Assembly: GCA_050949825.1 (NCBI GenBank)
Contig: JBMNGL010000013.1
Location: 310,001 to 374,000 of the forward strand
DNA from: DTU019 sp050949825
GTDB lineage: Bacteria; Bacillota; Syntrophomonadia; Syntrophomonadales; Syntrophomonadaceae
Direction of reading: 5' to 3'
DNA: 64,000 nucleotides
Of this stretch, positions 43,201 through 51,042 are shown in pieces. The translations under genes were made by a program, and so were the position numbers. The notes beneath the pieces were generated by a model. The model did no database searches. It had not been told where the DNA came from and saw only the letters and a program-made list of their open reading frames with translations. Numbering within the stretch: position 1 is the stretch's first letter; each line of letters opens with the position of its first letter.

Positions 43201-43791
43201 TTTGACCGCTGGCATCGGATCGGTTTGGCTTTCGATGGCATTTGGGATAAGGATGCTATCCTTTTTCCAGAGAAGATTAATAACAAATATGTAATCTATC
43301 ATCGCATTGAACCCAGTGTTTGGGTTTCCTACCTGGATGAACTGGTTTTCCCGGCTCCCAAGGAGTCGCATTCCATTATTCTGGGACCCCGTTCCGGTCG
43401 CATGTGGGATTCTTTGAAGATCGGGGCCGGCACTCAGCCTATAAAGACCGTATATGGATGGCTGATGATATATCATGGGGTTGATCACAACCGGGTGTAT
43501 CGCCTGGGGGTTATGCTGGTTGATTACCACAATCCTGAACGACTTTTATATCGTTCACCCAATCCGGTTTTAAGCCCCGAGTTGGAATTCGAGGTTGGTG
43601 ACGAGGATTGCTGGGTGCCCAATGTAGTATTTACCTGCGGGGCGGTTGCAGCCCAGGATAAAGAAACCTTGGAAGCTGAAGACGAGCTCTTGGTCTATTA
43701 TGGAGCTGCTGATACCTATATCGGCCTGGCAACAGCCAAAGTCGGAGATTTAATCCCCGAAAGCATACGTTTGTCAATCAAAAAGGCATAA
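40240..43791 (+). CDS. Glycosyltransferase-GH130 phosphorylase fusion
   Basis: Very large cytosolic carbohydrate enzyme of about 1183 residues. I place the start at the TTG at 40240, right after AAAAGGAGGAG; the frame is open 66 bases upstream without a ribosome site. Residues ~25-300 resemble a GT2/GT81-type glycosyltransferase (VEIVIGIPFYNE, then LVILAADLARE and the SGIYAMS segment). About 500 residues in the middle are helical and unassigned. The last ~320 residues are a GH130 domain (QNPILIP, YVLNTAAL, LFYRAFGDD, GCEDPRVV, WDKDAILFPEKI, MIYHGVD, ELLVYYGAADTYIGLA), the family of beta-mannoside phosphorylases and hydrolases. Making and recycling one glycoside in one chain is plausible. Two glycosyltransferase genes follow on the opposite strand. 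Confidence 0.8.
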   Translation: MTPDYTEMLFDQSIKETIEQVQSLQNVEIVIGIPFYNETETLMEVLHLIDTELADLLAAHQAIFLCVGDPAGRETLEIIRQASLSTPLLGLTLKAGVNGRGSSVRAIMEITRRLEANLVILAADLARENSRGFQTTWVRRLLESIQGEYDLAVGVFERHYTEDVIASLFVTPFLEIFYNHHFNDPLSGIYAMSHDLVEDYSLEIKFCPEITLGYGIDPWLLTRAIIWKKNICQIELGSKLSPPGLEKLNYLFKDLAAALFACIDNDYEYWSATPVMTRTPDVLGDDLIDQPIPANYTLENVLQAFRHIAPQYRELYEKILPYEVSQVLIHIISQPSRKWASHHLQHYDSKTWARIVFEFLINYRYNPALRKDDVLNALTFAFNGRLAAMMSRIEMISTAEPEASLALARLISEQQRDSFLVQYLGFKQNWLAKADEHKPALIPAHYLEFIPGVPIILPKKITGRGGKVVWTEGVFSELHNNYRAAFNHFMTNGLLVPEHSQPLVYSLQLEKFFHEVEEALQSWLPGDLYTESGVEEAAANIFNMMSLPKMFSVKDEILEEMLLRFPPLNVMIPLGYNTAKDLVANMNVRDATSLANLVENRKYVDRALFWILDHLLPENMTEVELKPLILGSKTLDGMAPQNAPSNLNKITTRITITPMTKGMGGEFPRMRFCLYLIRQIMIALDYAALWRVYAREKKNLGVKVRNSLIGRYHTDIFSAHNIFENMHHRAMVAAFRKQAELMLEKGRKEDAEMLNLVVDSYGLSQVLEDGSFIPCSAWTWASYSYRGGKGVPTPLSSHVEEKWFNHDLLEAIQLGMGYDIDQIEHLVTQLIGEGRASENILDIIVGAKTMDVSVVPQEVTAYPPAGQLKRYPQNPILIPLREHRWESRYVLNTAALRINDKVYLFYRAFGDDEISRIGLAITDGYRVLERMPDPIFSPLYEHEKKGCEDPRVVIIGEDIYMLYTAYDGEIAQIAAASIGLQDFLERRFDRWHRIGLAFDGIWDKDAILFPEKINNKYVIYHRIEPSVWVSYLDELVFPAPKESHSIILGPRSGRMWDSLKIGAGTQPIKTVYGWLMIYHGVDHNRVYRLGVMLVDYHNPERLLYRSPNPVLSPELEFEVGDEDCWVPNVVFTCGAVAAQDKETLEAEDELLVYYGAADTYIGLATAKVGDLIPESIRLSIKKA

Positions 43792-43814
43792 TGCAGATTC
43801 ATAACCAGGGTATA

Positions 43815-44966
43815 TTAGAGCTGCAATTCGGCCGGTTCTTGCATTAGATTTCGGGCCAGCAGGATATATTGTTGGGCAACGCTGGACCACCTCATTTGCC
43901 GCCCCAATTGCCACGCAGCTTGTTCCAGGCGCTGCTTGAGCTCGGGACTGGATAGGATCAAATCCAAAGCCCGGGCCAGGCATGGTGCTGATGTTCCCTC
44001 GGCAATGAGTCCGCTTTGCCCCTCTTGCAGCATCTCCAGCGCGTATTCGTAGGGGGTTGCTACTATGGCAAGCCCGCAGCCCAATGCATAGGCCAGGGTA
44101 CCCGAAACGGCCTGCTGACGATTGGGGTAAGGGGTCATATAAATATCGGTCAGGTTGAGATAACGGGCCAGTTCATCCAGAGGCAGATAACGCTTGTCAA
44201 AAAAGACCTGCTGAGATACTCCCAGTGCCTCGGCCAGGGCATAAAGACTTTCATAATAGACATTGCCTTCTCTGCGCTGGAGGACAGGATGAGTCTGCCC
44301 GGCAATCAGATAAAGAATGTTAGGATATTTATCCTTAAGCAGGGCAATCGCTTTTATGCCATTTTCCAAACCTTTTCCCGGGCCGATTAAACCAAAGGTG
44401 GTTATTACCTGACAATGTTTCCAGTCATAGCTTTGCTTCAGCTCATCCCGGTTCAAAAGCGGAAAGTCCGGCACCCCATGATGAATAAAATGCAATTTGC
44501 TATCCGGCACTGCATAGATCTGGGCCATCAGTTTAATTGACCGTCTGCTCATGCCAACTACACCTGCTGCTCCGCTTAACAGCTTGAAAAATACCCTGTG
44601 CTGGTTGGCAGACGGTTCAGTTAAAACCGTATGGGCCACCAAAACATACGGTTTCTTAAGCTGCTCCGTCATTGCCAGCAGGTACTCTCCATCGGGACCA
44701 CCGTAGATCCCGTATTCATGCTGAATAATGCACAACCCGGTATTACTGCTATTGATATAATCGGCCAATTCAACGTATTCTGCGTAATTTTCCTGTTTAA
44801 TATCGAAAATTACTTCTTCAGGGTATTCCTGGGCGACCGGTTCATCAGTTACCGCCACAATCTGCATCTTCTGCCCCTGTTTGGCAAGGGAGTCGTATAA
44901 ATCCCTGGAAAATGATGCAATCCCGCATTGCCTGGGGGGATAGGTTGACAAATTGATTACCTTCAT
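43815..44966 (-). CDS. GT4-family glycosyltransferase
   Basis: Glycosyltransferase of the GT-B fold, GT4 family, 383 residues from the ATG at 44966, chosen because GGGAGGCAGCTAT precedes it. The start NLSTYPPRQCGIASFSRDL is typical of retaining GT4 enzymes that elongate polysaccharides or glycosylate lipids. The C-terminal half shows TTFGLIGPGKGLENGIKA, DIYMTPYPNRQQAVSGTLAYAL and GCGLAIVATPYEYA, the nucleotide-sugar region. It converges on the GT-GH130 fusion gene with 23 bp between stops. Donor and acceptor are unknown. Confidence 0.88.
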   Translation of the reverse strand: MKVINLSTYPPRQCGIASFSRDLYDSLAKQGQKMQIVAVTDEPVAQEYPEEVIFDIKQENYAEYVELADYINSSNTGLCIIQHEYGIYGGPDGEYLLAMTEQLKKPYVLVAHTVLTEPSANQHRVFFKLLSGAAGVVGMSRRSIKLMAQIYAVPDSKLHFIHHGVPDFPLLNRDELKQSYDWKHCQVITTFGLIGPGKGLENGIKAIALLKDKYPNILYLIAGQTHPVLQRREGNVYYESLYALAEALGVSQQVFFDKRYLPLDELARYLNLTDIYMTPYPNRQQAVSGTLAYALGCGLAIVATPYEYALEMLQEGQSGLIAEGTSAPCLARALDLILSSPELKQRLEQAAWQLGRQMRWSSVAQQYILLARNLMQEPAELQL

Positions 44967-45271
44967 ATAGCTGCCTCCCAAAACGAGATATCCGGTCAAT
45001 CCGACCGGACATTTGTTGTCGTTACTGCACATCCTGGGAAACATACTCTATACCAGGTTTTGCCATTATGTTCAATTAATATATAACAAATATTGAGTTA
45101 AAAGGGCAAATCCGAATAATCCTGTCAGAACAGTAGAATAAGCCTTGAACCATCAATCTGTTATAGTATGCTCATCATCCCTCAATAAGGCGAGCATTCC
45201 CAAAGTGGAAAGGCCGCCCCGCACAATTATCCGAACAATCATTGAGAATCTGAAACAGAGCAGCTGTCACG

Positions 45272-45303
45272 AAATAAAACAGCAATACCTGCAGGTATTG
45301 CTG
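45272..45303 (-). terminator. Intrinsic terminator after GT2 gene
   Basis: On the minus strand a 24-base perfect palindrome (CAGCAATACCTG and its complement) is followed by TTTTATTTC. It is 24 bases beyond the GT2 stop, so the GT4 gene downstream likely has its own promoter. Confidence 0.75.
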
Positions 45304-45326
45304 TAACTTTCCTTAATTATAACAGA

Positions 45327-46769
45327 CTATTTCTTAACTACCGCTTTCTCCAGGGGCAGATTTTCTTTGGAGGTAACATAATTCTTTCTGGCTTTACGCT
45401 GGCCCCGTTTTGGAGAACTGCGCCGTGAACGGCGCTCCTCGGATTTGGGGAGTTTTACCACATCATCGTTTTCTTCAGTAACTGCTACTTCCATCGGGGC
45501 CTGGTTGACAGTGGATTCTATAGCGCTGATGGAAATGCCGCGCATATGTTTTGTATGGGCCCACTCGGTCTGATTGCCATGTTTCAACAATCCCCAGATG
45601 GTGACCGGGAACCAGGTAAATCCATAGATAGGGTAGGTGAGATAATAGAAATATGCTTTACGGGGTGCGCCCTCCAGAATCAAGCCCAGCATGGGGTAGC
45701 AATAACCCAATATACCAAAAGACCACCAGAACCAGTTTGGTGCCATCGCAGCAATGGGAGAGGCGTAAATGGGCTGCGGGGAAATCCAATGGGCACATCC
45801 CATGATGAGGTTGAACAACATGATGGTTATGGCCGCCGGTTGAAATAGATAAATGGCACCATCTATAGGATACCATTTCCTTTCCCGAATGCCTTTTTTC
45901 AATAAGGGAATCATATAACGAAAAGCCACATCCCAGTGGCCTTGCAGCCAGCGCGTCCGCTGCCGCCAGGTTTGTGAAAAGTAGACCGGTTTTTCATCAT
46001 AGACGTGGGCATCATGCGCCCATGAGGTTTTTATGCCGTTGAGCAGGAGTTTCATAGTGAACTCCAGATCCTCGGTCAGACAGGTCGCTCCCCAGCCATA
46101 TTCCTTCAAAAGGCTGTATTCCAGGCAGACGCCGGTGCCGCCCATGGCATTGGAGAGACCGCGGTTATAGCGGGCCAACTGCCACATCCGGTTCATAGAC
46201 CAGTAAGCTGTGGCATAACAGGCGGTAACCCAGGAATCATTGGGGTTTTTCGTATCCAGGTAACCTTGAATGGAACGGTAGCCCTTTTTAAGCTTGGAAT
46301 TCATCTCCAGCAAGAAATTGGAAGAGACTACATTATCAGCGTCAAACAGGCAGATGGCATCATATTTCTCTTCATCTTCCATCTGGAAAAGCTTTTCAAA
46401 CATCCATTCCAGGGCATATCCCTTACCGCGCTGATTGGAAAAGCGCTCATAAACCTTGACACCTTCATGGCGGGCAATGGCCGCCGTGTTGTCGGTGCAG
46501 TTGTCGGCGATAACATAGATGTCAAATAAATCCTTGGGGTAATTGATGTTCTTAATACTTTCCAGGTGATACTTAATGACAGCTTCTTCATTGTGAGCAG
46601 CAGTGATTAAAGCAAACCGTTTTACCGGTACATAGTCTTTTTCCTCTGGATGCTTGCGCCATCCAGCCACGGATATATAGTAATAATAGAATAATATCAA
46701 CAGAATTATGGCTTCAGTTACGGCAACCAGCGCCGTTAGCAAGTAGAACAGCCAGCCTTCGAAAAACAA
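45327..46769 (-). CDS. Membrane GT2 glycosyltransferase (cellulose-synthase-like)
   Basis: Processive-type GT2 enzyme of 480 residues. An N-terminal membrane helix (LLTALVAVTEAIILLILFYYYY) precedes the catalytic domain. Motifs are AAHNEEAVI, DNCTDNT, LFDADNVV (DxD), TCLTEDLEF (the TED acid) and QRTRWLQGHW (the QxxRW acceptor-site motif). Three or four C-terminal helices follow. The final ~50 residues are a basic, low-complexity tail (RRSRRSSPKRGQRKARK). It likely makes or exports a surface polysaccharide. A strong promoter lies about 310 bases upstream, leaving a long leader. Confidence 0.9.
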   Translation of the reverse strand: MFFEGWLFYLLTALVAVTEAIILLILFYYYYISVAGWRKHPEEKDYVPVKRFALITAAHNEEAVIKYHLESIKNINYPKDLFDIYVIADNCTDNTAAIARHEGVKVYERFSNQRGKGYALEWMFEKLFQMEDEEKYDAICLFDADNVVSSNFLLEMNSKLKKGYRSIQGYLDTKNPNDSWVTACYATAYWSMNRMWQLARYNRGLSNAMGGTGVCLEYSLLKEYGWGATCLTEDLEFTMKLLLNGIKTSWAHDAHVYDEKPVYFSQTWRQRTRWLQGHWDVAFRYMIPLLKKGIRERKWYPIDGAIYLFQPAAITIMLFNLIMGCAHWISPQPIYASPIAAMAPNWFWWSFGILGYCYPMLGLILEGAPRKAYFYYLTYPIYGFTWFPVTIWGLLKHGNQTEWAHTKHMRGISISAIESTVNQAPMEVAVTEENDDVVKLPKSEERRSRRSSPKRGQRKARKNYVTSKENLPLEKAVVKK

Positions 46770-47072
46770 AGCTTAAGACTCCTCCCTTTGTGTCATTCAC
46801 AGTTTGTCTCTTTAGCAAGCATTTTATAGATATCTAATCCGCAAATGCACTAAAAATACCCTTTTTAGTTCACACCTACTCCTTCCAACCTAACAGAAAT
46901 GATTTCCGCTTACAACAAAATTCGTTAATGGAGACTAGAAGATCTTCTCCAAGAAGATGGAAAAACCCTCTTCTTCATGCCAAACAATTGGATAAAAATA
47001 TGTCGCTTATGGCGGTGCCAGCCTAATTTGACTAACCCGCTCCCGTCCCTACGGTATGGTTATTAAGTAAAC
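46770..47072 (-). promoter_or_regulatory. Long, potentially structured 5' leader of the GT2 gene
   Basis: About 300 untranslated bases separate the promoter at 47079 from the GT2 start. The promoter-proximal part (GTAGGGACGGGAGCGGG, then CTGGCACCGCCATAAGCGAC) and two hairpins further on (AAGAAGA/TCTTCTT; GGAGA/TCTCC) suggest RNA structure. It does not fit a riboswitch class I can name with confidence. No open frame with a ribosome site was seen in it. Confidence 0.4.
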
Positions 47073-47078
47073 AGATTA

Positions 47079-47106
47079 ATTATACCAGAGGCGAATCTGA
47101 TGTCAA
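47079..47106 (-). promoter_or_regulatory. Sigma-A promoter reading toward the GT2 gene
   Basis: On the minus strand TTGACA (47106-47101) and TATAAT (47084-47079) are separated by 16 bases. The start site would be near 47072. Confidence 0.75.
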
Positions 47107-47254
47107 TCTTGTAATCGGATGGCATGACTTTATAGGGTAGTATTCCTGCTTTTATGAATACGTAATCAACCCTCATAAACTTGCTCCTCATTTATTCTTT
47201 CCTCTTCACAATCTCTATAGGTATGCCCACTTTAACAGCTAAACATTAATTGAA

Positions 47255-47488
47255 ATGACCTGGCGACACTGTAAGCTTTGCGCCAGGCAGACGTATTGTA
47301 TACAAATGGACGATGGGGCAGAACTGGCCCGGGTCTTGCTTAATTGTCACCAGGTCGTGCAAATCCATGCCGATGCTGATGTCGGCAGCCGGATTTATAC
47401 CGAAACCATGCAAAAAGAAGCCTCCACCATGAAGACCGACCCCTATGCGACCGGTTTTCCTAGTTTACAATTGCATCCCGATATCTGA
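47255..47488 (+). CDS. Possible small cysteine-containing protein
   Basis: A 77-residue open frame starting RHCKLCARQTYC after three residues, with a CX2CX4C pattern. The remainder has an acidic and helical character and no membrane segment. No ribosome site precedes the ATG, so it may be a relic or not a gene. A hairpin with GCCAGCCGGG/CCCGGCTGGC arms (47525-47559) lies downstream. Confidence 0.25.
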   Translation: MTWRHCKLCARQTYCIQMDDGAELARVLLNCHQVVQIHADADVGSRIYTETMQKEASTMKTDPYATGFPSLQLHPDI

Positions 47489-47644
47489 ATAAGGGTTTAA
47501 AAGCACCCTTAGTATAACCACATAGCCAGCCGGGTCCCCGCTCTCCATTCCCGGCTGGCCACTAAGTATACCACCTCAAAACATGCATAAGTCCTGAATC
47601 CTGTTATAATAATATTATCACTGCAAGGGAAGGGGAGACTTCGC

Positions 47645-47833
47645 GTGTTATGTTCGCTTTGCCGGGAGAAGCCGGTATATTGTCGTTGTCAGGGTTGCCA
47701 GGTCAACCTGTGTAGTGACTGTGTCAAATTGGACCTTTTTGGCCATGGCTGCGGTTGTGTATTTCCCCTCTTGATGTGTCCCACCTGTATTAACGACCAG
47801 AACCAGAACCCGTACACCACCGGCAAACAGTAA
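47645..47833 (+). CDS. Small cysteine-rich putative zinc-binding protein
   Basis: A 62-residue protein starting from a GTG with AAGGGGAG about nine bases upstream. It has many cysteines in a B-box/zinc-ribbon-like pattern: LCSLCREKPVYCRCQGCQ, then LCSDCVKLDLFGHGCGC and CPTCI. A His in FGHGC may also bind metal. Probably holds two zinc ions; could mediate nucleic-acid or protein contacts. No named family recognised. A hairpin with GCCACCTCC/GGAGGTGGC arms follows at 47847-47883 without a T-run. Confidence 0.65.
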   Translation: MLCSLCREKPVYCRCQGCQVNLCSDCVKLDLFGHGCGCVFPLLMCPTCINDQNQNPYTTGKQ

Positions 47834-47971
47834 CATGGGATTGTAAGCCACCTCCTTCTTCTTTTTTGTAGGATGGAGGTGGCACAGCCTACTCGAGTTT
47901 GACAGCAGCAAATCAATAAATCCAGACCAAACATTGGTGTTTGGTAAAAACAAACCTGCCGGCCTTTAGCC

Positions 47972-48010
47972 AGGAATAATAATGAGGGATGATGGCATCA
48001 TGCCCCTCAT
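47972..48010 (-). terminator. Possible terminator after winged-helix-like gene
   Basis: On the minus strand ATGAGGG and CCCTCAT form a stem around a 15-base loop, followed by TATTATTCC. Weak T-run. Confidence 0.45.
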
Positions 48011-48039
48011 CCCCCTAAATGGATTAATTAGTCATGTAA

Positions 48040-48372
48040 TTATGCTTTCAGCTGGTAGTCATACCCACTGGTGTTAACCAGATATCCCTCTTCACACAAA
48101 CGGTCACAGATTCTTAAAATGGTGAGGTAATTCTGGAACCCCAGTTCTTCTTGTACATCACACAGGCTGCAGTTGTTTTTACGCATTGAATCCAGGACCG
48201 CCTGCTTGTGATCGTCAATGTACTTGTTTACGAATGCCTCGCCCTTGGGAGTAACACAGCAAAAACTGATCATATAGCCTTCGTTTTTGAGTTGTTCGGT
48301 CTCCCGGCCATAAACCTCAAAAGCCAGGGATAGGGTAATAAAACGATCCTCATTTTCCTTCGTCAAACTCAA
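48040..48372 (-). CDS. Hypothetical protein, possibly winged-helix
   Basis: A 110-residue protein of unknown function. The C-terminal half (VQEELGFQNYLTILRICDRL followed by CEEGYLV) resembles a winged-helix fold, and the N-terminal half contains FCCVTPKGEAFVNKYIDDHKQ. Three Cys in CCV and NNCSLCD could bind metal or redox partners. The TTG start at 48372 follows GGGGGGGA. It is divergent from bipA. A regulator is possible but not shown. Confidence 0.55.
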   Translation of the reverse strand: MSLTKENEDRFITLSLAFEVYGRETEQLKNEGYMISFCCVTPKGEAFVNKYIDDHKQAVLDSMRKNNCSLCDVQEELGFQNYLTILRICDRLCEEGYLVNTSGYDYQLKA

Positions 48373-48723
48373 TCCCCCCCAATCATTACCTCTATTAATT
48401 AACTATTCAGGTCAGATATTCCTGCTTACATTATAGAGGGGGCGGGCCTGATCAAACACCATGTCAACCTGGCCAAAAGATAACAACCAGGACAACATGA
48501 GGTTGTGCTTTCGTCGCTCCACCCGGGATTGTAAATCAGCGTTATTTGGGGATAATGCCCCACATTCAGGCCGATATTTTCCTGCTATCCTCCGCTTTAC
48601 CAAACAGAATTGCCCAACAAAAAGAACGTCAGACTTGTTGGGGAGGTCACTTCCCAGTTGCTAACTGCTTTGATTATGGTATAATTCTGATGTTGTGCAA
48701 GTTTAGTGGAAAGGGTTCGAGTT
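48373..48723. other. Divergent intergenic region upstream of bipA
   Basis: No gene recognised between the winged-helix-like gene and bipA. It carries the bipA promoter at 48658. Short frames on both strands lack ribosome sites. Confidence 0.5.
48658..48685 (+). promoter_or_regulatory. Probable sigma-A promoter of bipA
   Basis: TTGCTA (48658-48663) and TATAAT (48680-48685) with 16 bases between; start near 48692, about 30 bases before the bipA ATG. Confidence 0.6.
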
Positions 48724-50550
48724 ATGGTGGAAACAAAGTCGATAAGAAATATTGCGATTATCGCCCATGTGGATCACGGCAAAACCACATTGGTTGATAA
48801 GCTGCTAAGATACAGCGGGTACTTTCGCGATAATCAGGTGATGGTGGAGCGGGTCATGGACAGCAATGCACTGGAACGTGAACGCGGCATCACTATATTA
48901 TCCAAGAACACCAGTATCATCCATGACAATACCCGCATTAATATTGTGGATACACCTGGCCACGCTGATTTCGGCGGCGAAGTAGAACGCATTGTCAAAA
49001 TGGTTGATGGCGTCTTGTTGCTGGTCGATGCCTTTGAAGGTTCTATGCCGCAGACCCGCTTTGTTTTAAAGAAAGCTCTGGAAGCGGGGCTGAAACCGAT
49101 TGTGGTAATCAACAAAATTGACCGGCCTGGTGCCAGGCCAGAAGAGGTCTTGGACAAGGTCTTGGACCTGTTTATTGATCTGGAGGCGACTGAGGATCAA
49201 TTGGATTTCCCGGTAGCATACACTTCCGCCAAAGAAGGCTACGCCAAAATCCATCTGGATGATGCCTCAATCGATATAAAACCGTTGCTGGATACGATTG
49301 TTAAGGAAATACCGGCTCCCCGGGGTGATGTTGATGGGCCTTTACAATTGATGATCTCTTCCATTGATTATGACAATTATGTGGGTCGCATCGGTATCGG
49401 CAAGATTAGCCGGGGTATGGTATATAAAGGTCAGGAAGCGGTCTTATGCAATACTGCGGATAAGGAGAAGCGGGTTAAGGTAAACACCATTTATAGCTTT
49501 GAAGGATTGAAGAAGGTCGAAACCCTTCAGGCCAGTGCTGGTGAAATCGTTGCCGTATCAGGCATTGAAGACATCACCATTGGCGATACCCTTTGTGCTC
49601 TCGATACGGTTGAACCTGCACCTTTTGTGGCTATTGATGAACCAACCATAGCAATGAATTTCGTGGTCAATAACAGCCCCATGGCCGGTCTGGAGGGACA
49701 GTATATTACCAGCCGCCATGTGCGTGACCGCCTGGAGCGGGAACTTCTCTCCAATATCTCCCTGCGTGTGGAAGAACTAAGCCCAGACTGCTTTAAAGTG
49801 TCCGGCCGGGGTGAGTTGCACCTTTCCATCTTGATGGAGTCCATGCGCCGGGAAGGCTATGAATTTGCTGTTACCCGCCCGGAAGTTATCCTCAAAACCA
49901 TTAATGGCGTGGTTAACGAGCCGGTTGAACGGGTATTCATTGAGGTACCCGATGATTTCGTCGGCACGGTCATCGAAGGCCTGGGAAAACGCAAAGGCGA
50001 GCTGTTAACCATGAACAATGGTCCTGGCAGCACTGTCAAACTTGAGTTCTTGATCCCTGCCCGGGGATTGATCGGCTATCGCTCAGAGTTCCTCACAGCT
50101 ACCAAAGGCAATGGTATCATCAACCATTGTTTCGAAGCCTATCAGCCTTTTAAAGGAGAAATAGCGACCCGCAACCAGGGGGCACTGGTAGCCTCGGAAA
50201 GTGGTGCAACGGTAGCATATGGTTTATTTAACGCTCAGGAACGAGGCATTCTATTTGTCGATGCCGGGGTAAATGTGTATGCCGGTATGATTGTAGGGGA
50301 AAATGCGCGCAGTCAGGATATTACTGTCAATGTGTGCAGGAAAAAACAGCTCACTAATACCCGGGCCTCGGGTAGTGATGAAGCCTTGAGATTAACCCCG
50401 CCCCTGCATATGACTCTGGAAAAATGCCTGGAGTTTATTAATGACGACGAATTATTGGAAGTAACCCCAAAATCACTTCGTCTCCGCAAGATGATATTAA
50501 GCAAAACCGAACGGGAGCGCTCTGCTAAGAAAAAAGAGCAAGCATCCTGA
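48724..50550 (+). CDS. typA: Ribosome-associated GTPase BipA/TypA
   Basis: Translational GTPase that binds the ribosome under stress and aids 50S assembly. The G-motifs AHVDHGKTTLVDKLL, ERERGITILSKNTS, DTPGHADFGGEVER and NKIDRPGARPEEV are intact. The C-terminal domain unique to BipA is present (PARGLIGYRSEFLTATKGNG, NVCRKKQLTNTRASGSDEA). About 608 residues from the ATG at 48724, which has GGAAAGGG upstream; an in-frame GTG at 48706 is less suitable. A strong terminator follows at 50572. Confidence 0.96.
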   Translation: MVETKSIRNIAIIAHVDHGKTTLVDKLLRYSGYFRDNQVMVERVMDSNALERERGITILSKNTSIIHDNTRINIVDTPGHADFGGEVERIVKMVDGVLLLVDAFEGSMPQTRFVLKKALEAGLKPIVVINKIDRPGARPEEVLDKVLDLFIDLEATEDQLDFPVAYTSAKEGYAKIHLDDASIDIKPLLDTIVKEIPAPRGDVDGPLQLMISSIDYDNYVGRIGIGKISRGMVYKGQEAVLCNTADKEKRVKVNTIYSFEGLKKVETLQASAGEIVAVSGIEDITIGDTLCALDTVEPAPFVAIDEPTIAMNFVVNNSPMAGLEGQYITSRHVRDRLERELLSNISLRVEELSPDCFKVSGRGELHLSILMESMRREGYEFAVTRPEVILKTINGVVNEPVERVFIEVPDDFVGTVIEGLGKRKGELLTMNNGPGSTVKLEFLIPARGLIGYRSEFLTATKGNGIINHCFEAYQPFKGEIATRNQGALVASESGATVAYGLFNAQERGILFVDAGVNVYAGMIVGENARSQDITVNVCRKKQLTNTRASGSDEALRLTPPLHMTLEKCLEFINDDELLEVTPKSLRLRKMILSKTERERSAKKKEQAS

Positions 50551-51042
50551 AGCATTCCACGCAACCACCCGCAGCGAGAACAGATGCTCTTTACAGCAGC
50601 ACTGTTCTCGCTGATCTTTTTAATCGTCTTCGATGACCTGAGGATTTTGCATAATTAACTTTCGCGAAAAGGTCGTTCAATATATAGTGGGTATAAAAAG
50701 ATGACATGGCTATATATTGTACTTTCAAAAGATATCTGTGCCATTTTTTTGAAATATGCAACATCCTCACCTATCAACAATCTTGAAAAAACATGTTAAA
50801 ATAGCTACTACTTAGTATTTGGGGATGGAGATGTTATCCTGGCATATCTAGCTGTCTCCAGTAAGGTCCCTACTATATCTGTTGTTATGACAAATGCCAT
50901 AATTGGGCGAATAGACCCTTCAATGCGCGCTCAGGATGACATTAAAGTGTGACAGATGTCATTTTAAACGACGCCTCATGGCCACAGGATACAATCAAAA
51001 CAAGCAGGTCAGAAGCTGTTTAAAAATGGTCGGGGAGGGTCA
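50551..51042. other. Intergenic region after bipA
   Basis: After the terminator no gene is seen up to the histidine kinase. A CTCAGGATGACA fragment at about 50930 is a degenerate copy of the REP-like unit at 24000. No clear promoter. Confidence 0.5.
50572..50623 (+). terminator. Intrinsic terminator after bipA
   Basis: A 12-bp stem CAGCGAGAACAG/CTGTTCTCGCTG closes an 18-base loop and is followed by ATCTTTTTAA. Confidence 0.85.

Noticed and set aside
46770..47072. ydaO (c-di-AMP) or c-di-GMP riboswitch in the GT2 leader
   Set aside because: A few short motifs look alike, but the conserved cores and closing stem could not be matched.
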